Shown here one piece after another: positions 9,728 through 20,452 of a DNA stretch of 64,000 nt. The first letter of the stretch is position 1. Every line of letters starts with the position of its first letter. Source of the DNA: Candidatus Synoicihabitans palmerolidicus (lineage in GTDB: Bacteria > Verrucomicrobiota > Verrucomicrobiia > Opitutales > Opitutaceae); contig JAGGDC010000001.1 of the NCBI GenBank assembly GCA_020809425.1, forward strand, positions 1 through 64,000. The letters are read 5' to 3'. The notes under the pieces were generated by a model. It was not told where the DNA came from. It ran no database searches and saw only the letters and a program-made list of their open reading frames with translations. The position numbers and the translations under genes were made by a program.

Positions 9728-10060
9728 CAGCAGGCTGATGGGCTTCCCGTCCCTTCGTTCCCTGCTGTAAAAACAGAACCACATCCGACATAGCCCAGTC
9801 CGGCGCACGGTCGTCGACAAGCGACGCCCCCTACCTCCTGCTTCCGTGTAGTCCGTGGTCCAAACCCAGCAGGCTGACGGCTCCGCTCTCCTCTGTTCCC
9901 TCCTGTAAAACAAAACCACATCCGACCTCGCCGAGTCCGGCGCGCGGCCGTCGACAAGCGACGCCCCTTTTACATCCTGCTTCCGTGTGGTCCGTGGGCC
10001 AAATCCCGCAAACTGACGGCTCCGTTCTCCTCTGTTCCCTCCTGTAAAACCCAATCCCTA
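9728..10060. repeat. 139-bp tandem repeat, about 2.4 units
   Basis: The unit begins CAGCAGGCTGA at 9728, recurs at 9867 and, with changes, at about 10006, which is a constant period of 139 bp. Shared blocks include CTGTAAAA-CA-AACCACATCCGA, GTCGACAAGCGACGCC and CTGCTTCCGTGT-GTCCGTGG. Units differ at several positions, so this is not a simple assembly stutter. No reading frame is convincing through the array. Confidence 0.75.
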
Positions 10061-10116
10061 CCCGCTGACGGCCTTCGTTCCCTTGTGAGGAGATCCGAGA
10101 GGATCATGTCGTTACT

Positions 10117-10797
10117 TTGTCACAATACTTGTGCAAAGGAGCTGGGCGGTTCATGGACAATACGGACCGCTACCAGAGGAGCTGTCGACGAATTGAAACC
10201 ACCCTCAGGGTATGGAAATCGTATCAAGGAATACGCCCAATGCGCCGTCAGGAGGCATGGAAATGCCGAAATGAGTATGACGCTGAGTTGCAACGTTATC
10301 ACGACATGACCCCGCTCAGACTTTCGCTGGTCAGCGCCGGGCCGGTCGCACTGACTTCCCGCGACCTCTCCGACAGGGACGCTGCACTGCTGGTCGACCG
10401 ATGCTGGGAGGCGCTGACTGCCCTACTCGCCGAATTACATCGCCGGTTGATGCGCAGTCTACACATTGCAGTGCTCCATTCCCGATTATCGAGCGACCAG
10501 CTCAAGATTGATCCACGTTTCAATGCTTTCCACAAGCGATTGATTCAACTGATTACGAGCCCGTTATCTCAAGCGAGCCATGCGGAAGTTCTACGACTCG
10601 CCGAACAGCTGATGCGGGACGAATATAGCGATCGCCATCAGCTGGCGGGCACCTTGATGGCCTGCTTGGGAACGGTTCCGCCGCCCCAAGCCATGCCAAC
10701 ATTTTCAGGCGATTTCGCTGACGAAGTATGTCTGTGTGCGGATCTCGCCCGGGGATGCGCCCCCTTTGCGGACGTGACCTATAACACGCCCGTGTAG
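10117..10797 (+). CDS. Hypothetical protein
   Basis: This is a 226-residue open frame that I do not recognise. The middle and C-terminal parts look protein-like: LVDRCWEALTALLAELHRRL, then KLIQ-type amphipathic helices, then ASHAEVLRLAEQLMRDEYSD. They suggest a mostly helical soluble protein. The first 60 residues are low in hydrophobic pattern, so the true start may be inside. After the stop, another frame at about 10840-10925 encodes DAVNGVLEKCRQLDWEMTLL, which could be a frameshifted continuation. It lies between the tandem repeat and the TIR gene. Confidence 0.4.
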   Translation: MSQYLCKGAGRFMDNTDRYQRSCRRIETTLRVWKSYQGIRPMRRQEAWKCRNEYDAELQRYHDMTPLRLSLVSAGPVALTSRDLSDRDAALLVDRCWEALTALLAELHRRLMRSLHIAVLHSRLSSDQLKIDPRFNAFHKRLIQLITSPLSQASHAEVLRLAEQLMRDEYSDRHQLAGTLMACLGTVPPPQAMPTFSGDFADEVCLCADLARGCAPFADVTYNTPV

Positions 10798-11655
10798 GCA
10801 ACGACGAGCAGGTAGCAATCGCAACAGGCATCGCCCCGATGCTGTGAATGGGGTGCTCGAAAAGTGCCGGCAACTCGATTGGGAAATGACCCTCCTCGAA
10901 AATTTGGCTCCGCTTACCAATCGATAGGGCCCCAGGCATGCCCATGAGTCCTTTCGCTCGCCGAAGATGAGAACGTATCAGGATAAAAGCCTTCCTTGCT
11001 CTTGGCTGCAGCGGTTGGCGGAATACGCTCAACGTATGGTGCCGAACTGTCGGGCAATGGTATTCGATTCGTTGCCGAATCGCCGGAGCATTTTGGAGGC
11101 ATCTAAAAACAAGCAACCGCGCCACGTGCGGGGTTGTTTGAAAAGTGGAAAATTCTCCCCCCCTCCTCGAATTCTCCCCCCCTCCCCGTTGCCTCTCGAA
11201 TGGGTCGACGAAAGTCGCAATTGAACTCCTACCTTTGATCGAAGATGCAACCGCTAGTTGGATCAATCTCCGTTGGGGCCTTCCGCTCACGGAAAACTCC
11301 ATGGCGCATTTCGCGCTCGACCTGAATCGTTTGGTGGCCCTCCACCGCGACCCGAATGCGATATTCGTGCGGGACCACATCGCTGATTCCCGCGTCGGCG
11401 CGGACTGGGAGGTAACGAATCGCTAGCGACGCCAGAAGACCCATTCTGAGCCTTGAACCGGCACGAGCGTGTGTAGAAGCAACGGGGACAAGTCCGTTCC
11501 GAAGCACAGTGCGAGCAGGCACTGGAGCGGCGACGTCGGTATCGAACTACTCGGCGGGTTCACGCCCATGCGATGCGCATCGCTGCGGCTATCGCCAGAA
11601 ATTATCGAAAAATAACTCGTTCTCATTCACCGATTCCTGCTTTTTTATCTAGTTC
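10798..11655. other. Unassigned region upstream of the TIR-NB-ARC gene
   Basis: About 850 bases hold only short, non-overlapping frames in different phases. Examples are IEDATASWINLRWGLPL near 11240-11290 and RIRIKAFLALGCSGW near 10975. A C-rich tract repeats TCTCCCCCCCTCC twice near 11155-11185. This could be a decayed gene or defence-island debris. I see no RNA gene or terminator. Confidence 0.3.
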
Positions 11656-13758
11656 ATGGATACTGCGCCCCACCACGTATTCTTCTCTTATTCTCGTGAG
11701 GATAACAAACACCCCGTTGACGACGAAGGACACGGCTGGGTTACCGCACTCTATCACGATCTCAAGGAGCGCCATCGCCGCTATTCTGGACGGGAGCTGA
11801 ATATCTTTTTTGACCAAGAGTCGCTTGAGCTCGGCAAAGACTGGCGGCGCGCACTCGGAGCGGGCATCCGGGAGTCAAATCTCTTCCTCGCTTTCCTGTC
11901 GCCTAACTACCTCACGGGTGACAACTGCATTTGGGAGTGGGAATAGTATCTCTTGCGCGAGCATTCGTCGGCGCGAGGTGACGACGGCTTGGTGCCGATC
12001 TATTTCGTTGCTCCCCGCGAGATGCGCCCGGCCGAAGGCCAGCGCATCGCGGCTTGGCTCGATGCCATGCACGTGAAGTTTCCGTGGTTCAATCCTCGTG
12101 CCACCGATATCGTGGTCGAAGACGAGCAACGTTACCGGGACTTCGCGGCCGACATCCACCGCCGTAACCGCACGGAGATCCTGGAACTCCAACCTTGGGC
12201 CGAAGAAGGGCCCAAGGTGCTCAAGCAAATCGATGCGGCCGCGCGTAGTGCTGCACTCAAGGTCCAGTCGCGCGACTGGACCGAAGACGAGCGTCCTCTT
12301 TCGGAGCGTCTCGACTCCATCGACCGCTACATTTCCCACTGCCTCGCACCCGCTGATCTCGCTCCGGGCAACCTCAATCGTAGCCAAAGCACCTTCGTCG
12401 GTCGCCACGCTCAGTTAGGCCAACTGCACACCATCATTCGAAAAGGTGGAGCGCAGGTTGGAGGCCGCGGAAGTGGCGGGCGAGGGATGATCGCCGCTTC
12501 CCACGGTTTGGGTGGTCTGGGCAAGTCAGCCTTGGCTCGGCAATATGCGCATGCATATGCGGAGTATTTTGCGGCGGGCGGCACTTGGGAGCTACGATGT
12601 GCCGGCGAGACCAAGATCGGGCAGGTGCTACTCCAGTTGCTGGATAACCCAGATGGCGTTAAGACTGTTGAAAGGGAAGTGGACCTATCCCTCGAGCTGC
12701 ACGAGGCTCAGAGAGCCAACAGTAGTTTAGCGGCCAAGGCGGTCGTGGCGCATCTTCGCGAACTTACGATGCGTCGCTGCGATATCGTGAGAGAACGTCT
12801 CGCCCGGCACTCTGAGCGCCACAGTGGCGATAGTAATTTTGCGACCCTCGATCAGCCGCGCCTGTTACTTATCCTAGACAACGTGGATCAGCCTGAGCTG
12901 CTGTCCAAATCACAGGTCAAATTATTGTCTGCTGAGGACTGGCTGGAAATCATCGTGACCAGCCGCCTCCATCCCGGAAAGTTTGGTGAGGATGCTCGCA
13001 CTTTCCACAGCGTCGAAGTTGATGGGCTGCCCGAGAGCGACGCGTTGCAGCTGCTTCGCGAGTTGCAACCCGAGCAACGTTTCCCGGAAGGTGAAGAAAA
13101 CGAGCAGGCCGCCCTTGAGATTGTGCGCTTGCTGGGCGGCTACACGTTGGCGATCGAATTGGTAGGCGCCTACATGAAAACCAAACCGCGAACCTTTCCT
13201 CCGACTCGAATGCTGGAGCAATTGCGCACCGACGGAGTAGCGCTGAAGGTGGACGCCTATGCCGCCGATCCGGACGTGAAGAATAAGATCGAAGACGAAG
13301 ACTACCGGGGCCGCACGATCGGGTCTCTGGTCGCGTCGAGCATGGCCTAGGTAAGCCAACCGGCTCGGACTGCGCTTCATTTTGCTAGTTTTCTCATGCC
13401 GGACTCGATCCCGGTGGAATGGATACGCACCCTCACGGCGCAGGCGCATCCGGATGCCGGCTTGACGGAGGACGAAGGAGCATGGGCGGAGTTATGGAAC
13501 GAATTGCACGATCTTCGGTTATGGCATCCAGTGGAAAACCCAGAGTGCGATAAGCAAGGTCTCGCCGTGTGGCCCCAGCTCGTTCGCATTCACCGCATTG
13601 TTGGCGAACACGTAAGATCTGCTGCCGGCCCTGAGCGATGGTCGGAAATTGAGGTATTTCTTGATCAGCTTACGACCGAGTTTGAACAGCGGGAAGGAAA
13701 CGAAAACGCCGACCATCTGAGGAGGCAGCATCCTTGGCTGCTGGAACAGTTCGAATAG
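11656..13758 (+). pseudogene. TIR-NB-ARC (STAND-type) defence protein with two in-frame TAG codons
   Basis: One codon phase runs through the whole 2.1 kb. Residues 1-97 form a TIR domain (HHVFFSYSREDN, then IFFDQESLELGKDWRRAL, FLSPNYLTGDNCIWEWE). The frame then meets TAG at 11944-11946 and resumes YLLREHSSARG without any shift. The NB-ARC part has the P-loop AASHGLGGLGKSALARQYAH near 12490, LLLILDNVDQPELL (Walker B) near 12870 and LEIIVTSRLHPGKF. A second in-frame TAG at 13348-13350 follows LVASSMA, and the frame resumes VSQPARTALHFASFLMP to a stop at 13758. In such proteins the STAND ATPase senses an invader and the TIR consumes NAD. Both stops sit where the family has ordinary residues (WEWE-E-YLLREH). 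The C-terminus lacks a clear sensor repeat array. Confidence 0.85.
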
Positions 13759-13924
13759 CTTTTAGCTCCTCAATCCCTTAAGGGGATAGTTATTTCGCCA
13801 GTGCTCCTACGATCGGTGAATGTTTCGGTGGAGTATGAAGGGGACCACGGTTCACCAAACCGAGCTAAAGCCTGTCCAGCGGGCGCAAGTCGTTGGTGAT
13901 AAGCTGTAAGCGTGATAAAAAAGA

Positions 13925-13957
13925 GGCCTAAATCGGGAGTAAATCCTGGTTTAGGCC
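13925..13957. promoter_or_regulatory. Perfect 8-bp inverted repeat upstream of the ISNCY-like transposase
   Basis: GGCCTAAA (13925-13932) and TTTAGGCC (13950-13957) flank 17 bases, in front of the transposase start at 13976. It could be a hairpin at the element end or in the transposase leader. No T-run follows the downstream arm, so it is a weak terminator candidate. Confidence 0.5.
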
Positions 13958-13975
13958 CAAAAACGGCGTCTATGA

Positions 13976-15434
13976 TTGGGTGTGAAACTAATACACAAAG
14001 CCGTCGGAGATGAAATTGCCCTGCAGAGCTGGCTGCGTCCAGCGCTTACGACTGTCGGGCCGAACAAAGATTACGGGCAGTTTCGCGAGCCGCTCGATGC
14101 GGTGGACCGAGTGCTGCGAGCCAGTCACCTTGAATCGATGGCGATGGACTTCGCGCGGGTGGGCTTCGAGTCGGTCGACGCCGGGCAGCTGCGCCGTCGC
14201 CTGGAGTTCGCGCGCAAGGCGCTGCGGGTGCATGTGTTGCGTATGCTGTTGGGAAACATGCCTTTTCGGCAACTCTCGCGCACGATTGAGGGCATCAAGG
14301 GCGTTTCCAAGAGCGTGTTGGAGCGAGCTTCGCAGTGCTTTACCGCCGAACCGGTGCGGTGGATGGGTCAGGTGTTTATCGAGATGGTCGCCGAGGCGGA
14401 CCGGGCGGCCGAACTCGGTCTGGCCGAGCCGCAGTCGATGGAGACGTGCCTGGTGGACTCGACGTGCTGGCCCACCAACATCCACTTTCCGGTGGATTGG
14501 GTGCTGCTGCGCGATGTGAGCCGAACCCTGCTCAAGGCGGTGATCCTGATCCGCCGGGCCGGCATGCGTGCACGCATGCCGGCGGAGCCGGAGGTCTTCG
14601 CCCGACAGATGAACCGGCTGTGCATTGAGATGACGCACACCCGACGGCGTGCGAATGCCAAACGAGCGCGCAAGCAGGTGCTACGCAAGATGAAGCGACT
14701 GTTGCGCACCATCGGTGAACACGCCCAGCGACACCGCAACCGCCTGGACCAAGCGTATGCGTCGACCCACACCTCCGCGCGACAGGCCGCTCGCATCGTC
14801 AAACGCATCGTCGAACGCATCGTCGAACGCATCGACGAACGCATCGACGAACGCATCGACGAACGCATCGACGAACGCATCGACGAACGCATCGACGCGA
14901 TGTTGGCTCAGATGCCCGCAACGATCAACCAGGCCCACGAACGCATCATCGGCGCGCGACCAGTGCCCAACGCCGAGAAGATCCTCCGCGTCTACGAACC
15001 CGACGTGCAGACCGTGGTCCGGGGCAAGGCGTCCGGCGCGGTCGAGTTTGGCAACACCCTCATGATCAGTGAGAACGTGACGGGGTTGATCACCGATTGG
15101 CAGTTGTATCAGGGAATGACTCCGGCCGAATGGCGCCAGTTGAGCGAAAGCTTTGATCGTCAGAATCAGTGCGACGTGAGCACGCCGATAACGTATGATG
15201 GAACCAAAGTTCATCCAATTGCAACGCCGCCGGGCCTCGACTGAGGCCCGCATTGCCATCCTCAAGCAGCGTCAAGGCAAGCGTTTGCAAGCCAAGGGTT
15301 TTATGCACCGCTACCTCACGGTAGCATGGAGCGTCCTCGGCCACAACCTCTGGCTGATCGCCAGACTGCTGGCCGACCAACCACCGCAGGCAGGCCCAAG
15401 CCGCGTAAAACCACCAAGCCTACTCCAACCATGA
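13976..15434 (+). pseudogene. ISNCY-like transposase, copy 1, with expanded 12-bp repeat and a 3' deletion
   Basis: The 422-residue frame contains LVDSTCWPTNIHFPVDWVLL (first catalytic Asp region), Arg/Lys-rich helices and HERIIGARPVPNAEKILRVY. Compared with copy 2 (44.2-45.2 kb), roughly 100 bp are missing after the CDVSTPI region near 15190. The C-terminal part EARIAILKQRQGKRLQAKGF is in another frame (to 15434). Residues about 273-308 are a run of four-residue RIVE/RIDE repeats that copy 2 lacks. The shared 3' region continues to about 15614. Family assignment to ISNCY is from the VDSTC-NIHFPVDW motif and is moderately sure. Confidence 0.75.
14792..14899 (+). repeat. 12-bp in-frame microsatellite (nine units)
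   Basis: Nine consecutive units of CGCATCG(A/T)CGAA type occupy 14792-14899, of which units 4-8 are identical CGCATCGACGAA. They encode RIVK, RIVE twice, RIDE five times and RIDA. The homologous place in copy 2 (near 44573-44600) encodes only ATRIIARIDAML, so the array is an expansion. Confidence 0.92.
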
Positions 15435-15614
15435 ACAATAAACCGGCTGCCGGAGGTTCCTTCATGGAAACGATCCAGGCACTGACTGCTGCGACACTGC
15501 AATTTAGCCATTAACTTGCATCTGTGCGCGCCTACATCCGCCATTGGTAGCCGGAAATCCGCTCAAAAATCGGCTTTCCTGCCCCCCTTCCAAAATCAGG
15601 GTAAATGGGACACG
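15435..15614. mobile_element. ISNCY-like 3' non-coding end, shared with copy 2
   Basis: From the transposase end to GGGACACGCTC at about 15614 the sequence is nearly identical to 45214-45422. It includes ATGGAAACGATCCAGGCACT. Beyond this point the two copies diverge sharply, which places the right end of the element at about 15614. I could not find a matching inverted repeat on the left side of copy 1. Confidence 0.6.
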
Positions 15615-15616
15615 CT

Positions 15617-15761
15617 CCAGGTAGTGCCGCTCGTGCAGCTGCGCGTCGAACCACTCCTGCTCGGCCGCAGTGGCCATGCGCACCTCCAGGTTTCGATCCC
15701 AGCGCTTCTGCTCCGGGTTTGCGTTCGTCGCTTCCGTTTCCGTTTCACCTTTAGATTTCAT
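15617..15761 (-). pseudogene. DUF4338 (DruA-like) transposase-associated domain, N-terminal fragment
   Basis: On the minus strand the frame encodes MATAAEQEWFDAQLHERHYL. This resembles the start of DUF4338 proteins, where an H-HYLG motif opens the domain. The frame is cut at the ISNCY boundary near 15614. The rest of such a domain, fused to an ISAs1 transposase, occurs at 46.55 kb without its N-terminus, so this may be the missing front half of a related copy. Confidence 0.5.
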
Positions 15762-15852
15762 CCCGCTGAAACAGACCGAAAATCGTCCAAATGGTCTAGC
15801 TCAAAGTTACACCGCTGACCTTCAATCACTTCACCCGTCACGGGAAAAGACC

Positions 15853-16378
15853 ATGTTAGTCACCCCGGACGCCCATCTTCATCAGTTGACCCGCACCGGA
15901 ATTGCCTGCAGGGTCCTTCCCTCCGTTGAAGTCCTTGATACTGTCGGTGCCGTCCTCGCCCAGAAAGGAACCGCAATCTGGAGCGTAACCCCTGACGTCA
16001 CGGTATATGATGCGATCGCGCTAATGGCTGAACAAAACATCGGCGCTGTATTAAGGTAATGGAAAAACACAACCTCGTCGGACTGCTCTCCGAACGAGAC
16101 TACACCCGCAAAGTCATCCTCAAAGGCAAGCAGTCCAAGGAGACGACCGTCCGCGATATCATGAGCGCCGACGTCACCACCGTTGGCCCCCTCCACACCG
16201 TCGAGCACTGCATGCGCCTTATGACCGCTCAACGCCCGTCCGCCACCTCCCCGTCGTCGACGACAGTGGCGTCGTCGGGGTGGTCTCTATCGGCAATCTG
16301 GTCAACTGGATCATATCCGTTCAAAGCGCTGCCCTTGACCAAATGGAACGCTATATCGGAGCCGAATACCCGGGCTGA
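15853..16378 (+). CDS. CBS-domain protein (frameshifted)
   Basis: The gene encodes a tandem CBS pair. The first half contains GTAIWSVTPDVTVYDAIALM and NIGAVL. After an indel at about 16050 the second frame gives MEKHNLVGLLSERDYTRKVI and IMSADVTTVGPLHTVEHCMR. A second shift near 16232 restores HLPVVDDSGVVGVVSIGNLV and the end MERYIGAEYPG. Stand-alone CBS pairs usually bind adenine nucleotides and act as energy or redox sensors. It is convergent with hemB across a strong terminator. The two breaks are probably sequence errors because both flanking frames remain well conserved. Confidence 0.8.
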
Positions 16379-16410
16379 CCAAACAGCGACCTCGCTGAAT
16401 CTAATCAGGC

Positions 16411-16440
16411 AAAGGGCGGACCCACCAGGTCCGCCCTTTT
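16411..16440. terminator. Bidirectional rho-independent terminator between the CBS gene and hemB
   Basis: AAAGGGCGGACC (16411-16422) pairs perfectly with GGTCCGCCCTTT (16428-16439) across a 5-base loop. A T-run follows on the plus strand, and the A-run on the other side gives a T-run for the minus strand. It lies exactly between two convergent genes. Confidence 0.93.
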
Positions 16441-16459
16441 CGCGGCCTTCTCCCGCCGC

Positions 16460-17464
<1,005 letters not shown>

Positions 17465-17537
17465 ACCCCCCACCATCTACACCTCCCCGCCCAAATCTCC
17501 ACCCCAATCCACCCCACCTCCGCCCCCACCAGTTTAT

Positions 17538-17680
17538 AACCACTATGGTTACTATCCCGCCCCCCCCGATCTCCCCGGTTTCCTCGGCCCCCCATCAACT
17601 TTAACCAATATGGTTACTTTCCCCCTCCCCCATTGGCCTCTCCCATCGCGCCGTCTCGAGTGAAACTAACCATTTTGGTT
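17538..17680. promoter_or_regulatory. Three AACCA-N3-TGGTT palindromes spaced exactly 65 bp
   Basis: Palindromes occur at 17538-17550 (spacer CTA), 17603-17615 (spacer ATA) and 17668-17680 (spacer TTT). The start-to-start distance is 65 bp both times. The third is the centre of a perfect 29-bp palindrome whose arm is GTGAAACTAACCA. The region lies upstream of hemB (minus) and just past the end of the next minus-strand gene. No T-run follows, so an operator array is likelier than a terminator. Confidence 0.7.
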
Positions 17681-17725
17681 AGTTTCACCCGTTTTCGAGA
17701 TCGACAGGCTCGACGGGTTCCGAGC

Positions 17726-18787
17726 TTACGGACTTTCGGTCGGGGGATCGCCACGGCGAGTTGCGACTAACTCGATCGCCACTCGCGGACCGCGCCCATC
17801 GGGTTGTCCGGCGTAAATCGCCGTAATGCCCGCCAAAGCCGTGTCGGGCGCCCGAGGCCGCTCCACCACCAGCTCCGCCATCAATGCCAATTTCTCATTG
17901 ATCGAAACCTTCAACGGCACCACGTAGGCGTCATCTCGGCCCTCTGCTAAGCGTCATCCGGCACCATGCACGTCAATATTCGCCGCGACATTGCCCAGGC
18001 TCTTCACCAAAGCCCACCACGGCACATCGATCACTTTGAACAATATTTCCCGCAATCCCGGCGTCTTCGCCGCGATGCCAAAAACCTCGAACAGCGCCGG
18101 CACCGCGCCACCCATCGCCCGCTCATCTTCCAAGGTCACCCCCCGATCTTCCAGTCTTGCCCGATTCGGCCCGGTCTCTTCCTCCGGAAAGGGCGTCCCT
18201 GTCCGCATGCCAAAACCCACTTTGCCCGACTCATCCCGCAACCGCATAATCGTCAACGCCGCCCGATCGAGACCTAGCCCCAAAAACTCCCCATTCACCA
18301 CAAATCGCGTTTCGTTCAAGACCACACGCTTCACCGCCCGGTCCACCCGCGGTTCATCTGTCGCCAAGGGCCCCGCGACGACCACGTTCATCGCCACCGG
18401 TTCCTGCCCAAACGTGAGTTCCGACCCGGTTGAAGTATAAAGCGTCACCCCGCTCGTATCGGCTGCCGCCAGCTCTTCCTGCTCCTTCGCCGTCATCACA
18501 CCGACCGTAAAATCCACCAACCACTGCGTTTCCTTCCGACGATCTCGCAATGTCACCAACACGATACAACAGTCCCTTTCGCGGAGTCCGGACGTATCAA
18601 TCGCAGCCTGCCCGCCTCCCTCCAGCGGAATCTTTCGCGACCGAGCATACTCCCAAATGGCCGCCCCAGGCTGCCCCTTCTCATGCCGAGGAAACACCGG
18701 CTCCGCCGCGGCGAAAACACTGCCCACACACAAAATGACCGCCAAAGTTCCTCTCCACCCATTCTTAATCCATCGCTTTTTGACCAC
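17726..18787 (-). CDS. Secreted protein of unknown function, interrupted by an in-frame TGA
   Basis: The product starts MVKKRWIKNGWRGTLAVILC with a positively charged n-region and a hydrophobic core ending near FAAAEP, a signal peptide. The mature part has no motif I recognise. It appears beta-rich, with segments such as CIVLVTLRDRRKETQWLVDF and AVKRVVLNETRFVVNGEFLG. The frame stops at TGA (17954-17956) after NIDVHGAG, then continues in the same phase through DAYVVPLKVSINEKLALMAE to 17726. The stop could be a CGA-to-TGA change or the true end followed by a coincidental frame. Its function is unknown. Confidence 0.6.
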
Positions 18788-18890
18788 GCCCTTCTGACGC
18801 CACCTCCGCCCTTTTATTCAAAGAGGAAGTGGCTTCCGCACTTTCTTTTCGTGTCTTTCCCGTGTTTCGTGGTTTTTCCTCAACGTTCCC

Positions 18891-20288
18891 ATGGCCCTGC
18901 AGCTCTACGATTCTTTCTCCCGTTCCCCCAAACCACTAACCCCCTCCCACGCGGATGGTGTTTACCGCTTCTACAACTGCGGCCCCACCGTTTATTCCGC
19001 CGCGCACCTCGGCAACTTCCGCACGTTTGTGGTCAACGACCTCATCCGCCGCCTGCTCGAGCTGGATTTGGGCGCCGATAAGGTCCGCCATGTGCGCAAC
19101 CTCACCGACGTCGACGACAAAACCATCCGTCGCGCCCGCGAAGAAGGTCGCTCCCTCACCGACGTCACCGCCGAGTGGACCGCCAAATTCCACGCCGATT
19201 GTGCCTCGCTCGGTTGTCTCCCTCCCCACATCGAGCCTGCTGCGACCACCCACATCACCGAGCAGGTCAACATGATCGAAGTGCTGATGCAGAAGGGCAA
19301 CGCCTACCGCGCCGCCGACGGTTCGGTTTACTTCAAGGTGTCCTCCTTCGACGGATACGGCGCTCTTTCTCGCGTCAAAGAACGCAAACTACGACTCGGT
19401 TCCGCCCTTGAGGCCGGCAACACCGGCACCAAGGACACCACCAGCGTCGACTCCGACGAAAAGGAAGACGGCACCGATTTCGCCCTCTGGAAAGCCTGGA
19501 AACCCGAAGACGGCGACGTCAAATGGGACGGCCCTAACGGCGCCTCCGCCGGCCGCCCCGGCTGGCACATCGAGTGCAGCGCCATGAGTAAAAAGCACCT
19601 CGGCGACACGATCGACCTGCACACCGGCGGCGTCGACCTGCTCTTTCCCCACCACGAAAACGAGATCGCCCAAAGCGAATGCTGCAACGGCACCGCCTTC
19701 GCCCACCACTGGTATCACAGCGAGCATCTCCTCGTGGATGGCAAAAAAATGAGCAAGTCACTCGGCAACCTCTACACCCTGGATCAGCTCAACGAGATGG
19801 GTCACACGCCCATGGCGCTACGCTACGCCCTGCTTGTCGGTCATCCCCGCAAGCAACTCAACTTTACCCTCGAGTCGCTTTCCAGCGCAGTCAAAGCCCT
19901 CACGACGCTCCGCAACTTCCGCACCGCCCTTGGCGATCAATCCGGCGCCCTCGCCTCATTCGCCCCCGTCTTCTCCTCCTTACACGACGACCTCAACACT
20001 CCCGGCGCACTCGGCGCGTTGTTCAGCCTCGTGAATCGCGATCCCTCCGGCATCGATGCCGCCACCTTCGATCGCGTCCTTTTCGCCCTCGGTCTCGACC
20101 TCACGCCCCCCGAAGCTCCCCCCGTCGCCATCCCCGCCGAAGTCACCGCGCTTGCCGAAAAACGGTGGGCCGCCAAACAGGCCAAGGACTGGCCCGCCGC
20201 CGACGCCCTGCGCGCCGAAATCACCTCCGCCGGCTGGACCATGAAAGACCGCAAGGACGGCTACGACCTCGAACCGGCCAAAGCGTAG
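18891..20288 (+). CDS. cysS: Cysteine--tRNA ligase
   Basis: This intact 465-residue enzyme charges tRNA-Cys with cysteine in the cytoplasm. The class I signatures are clear: GPTVYSAAHLGNFRT (HIGH region) near residues 30-45 and KKMSKSLGN (KMSKS) near residue 285. Zinc ligands lie around FNCGPTVY and HIECSAMS. The length matches the family. It ends in TAG, which shows that TAG is used as a genuine stop in this genome. thrS follows 165 bp downstream in the same direction, so the two synthetases may share a transcript. Confidence 0.97.
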   Translation: MALQLYDSFSRSPKPLTPSHADGVYRFYNCGPTVYSAAHLGNFRTFVVNDLIRRLLELDLGADKVRHVRNLTDVDDKTIRRAREEGRSLTDVTAEWTAKFHADCASLGCLPPHIEPAATTHITEQVNMIEVLMQKGNAYRAADGSVYFKVSSFDGYGALSRVKERKLRLGSALEAGNTGTKDTTSVDSDEKEDGTDFALWKAWKPEDGDVKWDGPNGASAGRPGWHIECSAMSKKHLGDTIDLHTGGVDLLFPHHENEIAQSECCNGTAFAHHWYHSEHLLVDGKKMSKSLGNLYTLDQLNEMGHTPMALRYALLVGHPRKQLNFTLESLSSAVKALTTLRNFRTALGDQSGALASFAPVFSSLHDDLNTPGALGALFSLVNRDPSGIDAATFDRVLFALGLDLTPPEAPPVAIPAEVTALAEKRWAAKQAKDWPAADALRAEITSAGWTMKDRKDGYDLEPAKA

Positions 20289-20452
20289 TACCGGCTTCCG
20301 TCGACATTCGCCTCCGTTTCGCCCGAGGGTCGGCCAAAGCCAGCCCTGCGCCAAAATAAGTCGTGCCACCGCCTCCCCATCCGTGGTTAAAACACCGTTT
20401 CCTATCTAACACGGGCCGGCATCCGTAGGCCGGACCACAACACCATACCACC

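Noticed and set aside
10170..10260. CRISPR-like repeat around GAATTGAAACC
   Set aside because: The motif occurs once. No second repeat or spacer pattern is present.
11656..13758. Genome-wide recoding of TAG as a sense codon
   Set aside because: cysS and motA are intact and end in TAG at natural C-termini, so TAG works as a stop here. Other in-frame interruptions are TGA and TAA.
13925..13957. Hairpin as a rho-independent terminator of the TIR gene
   Set aside because: No T-run follows and it sits close to the transposase start, so it is more likely part of the mobile element.
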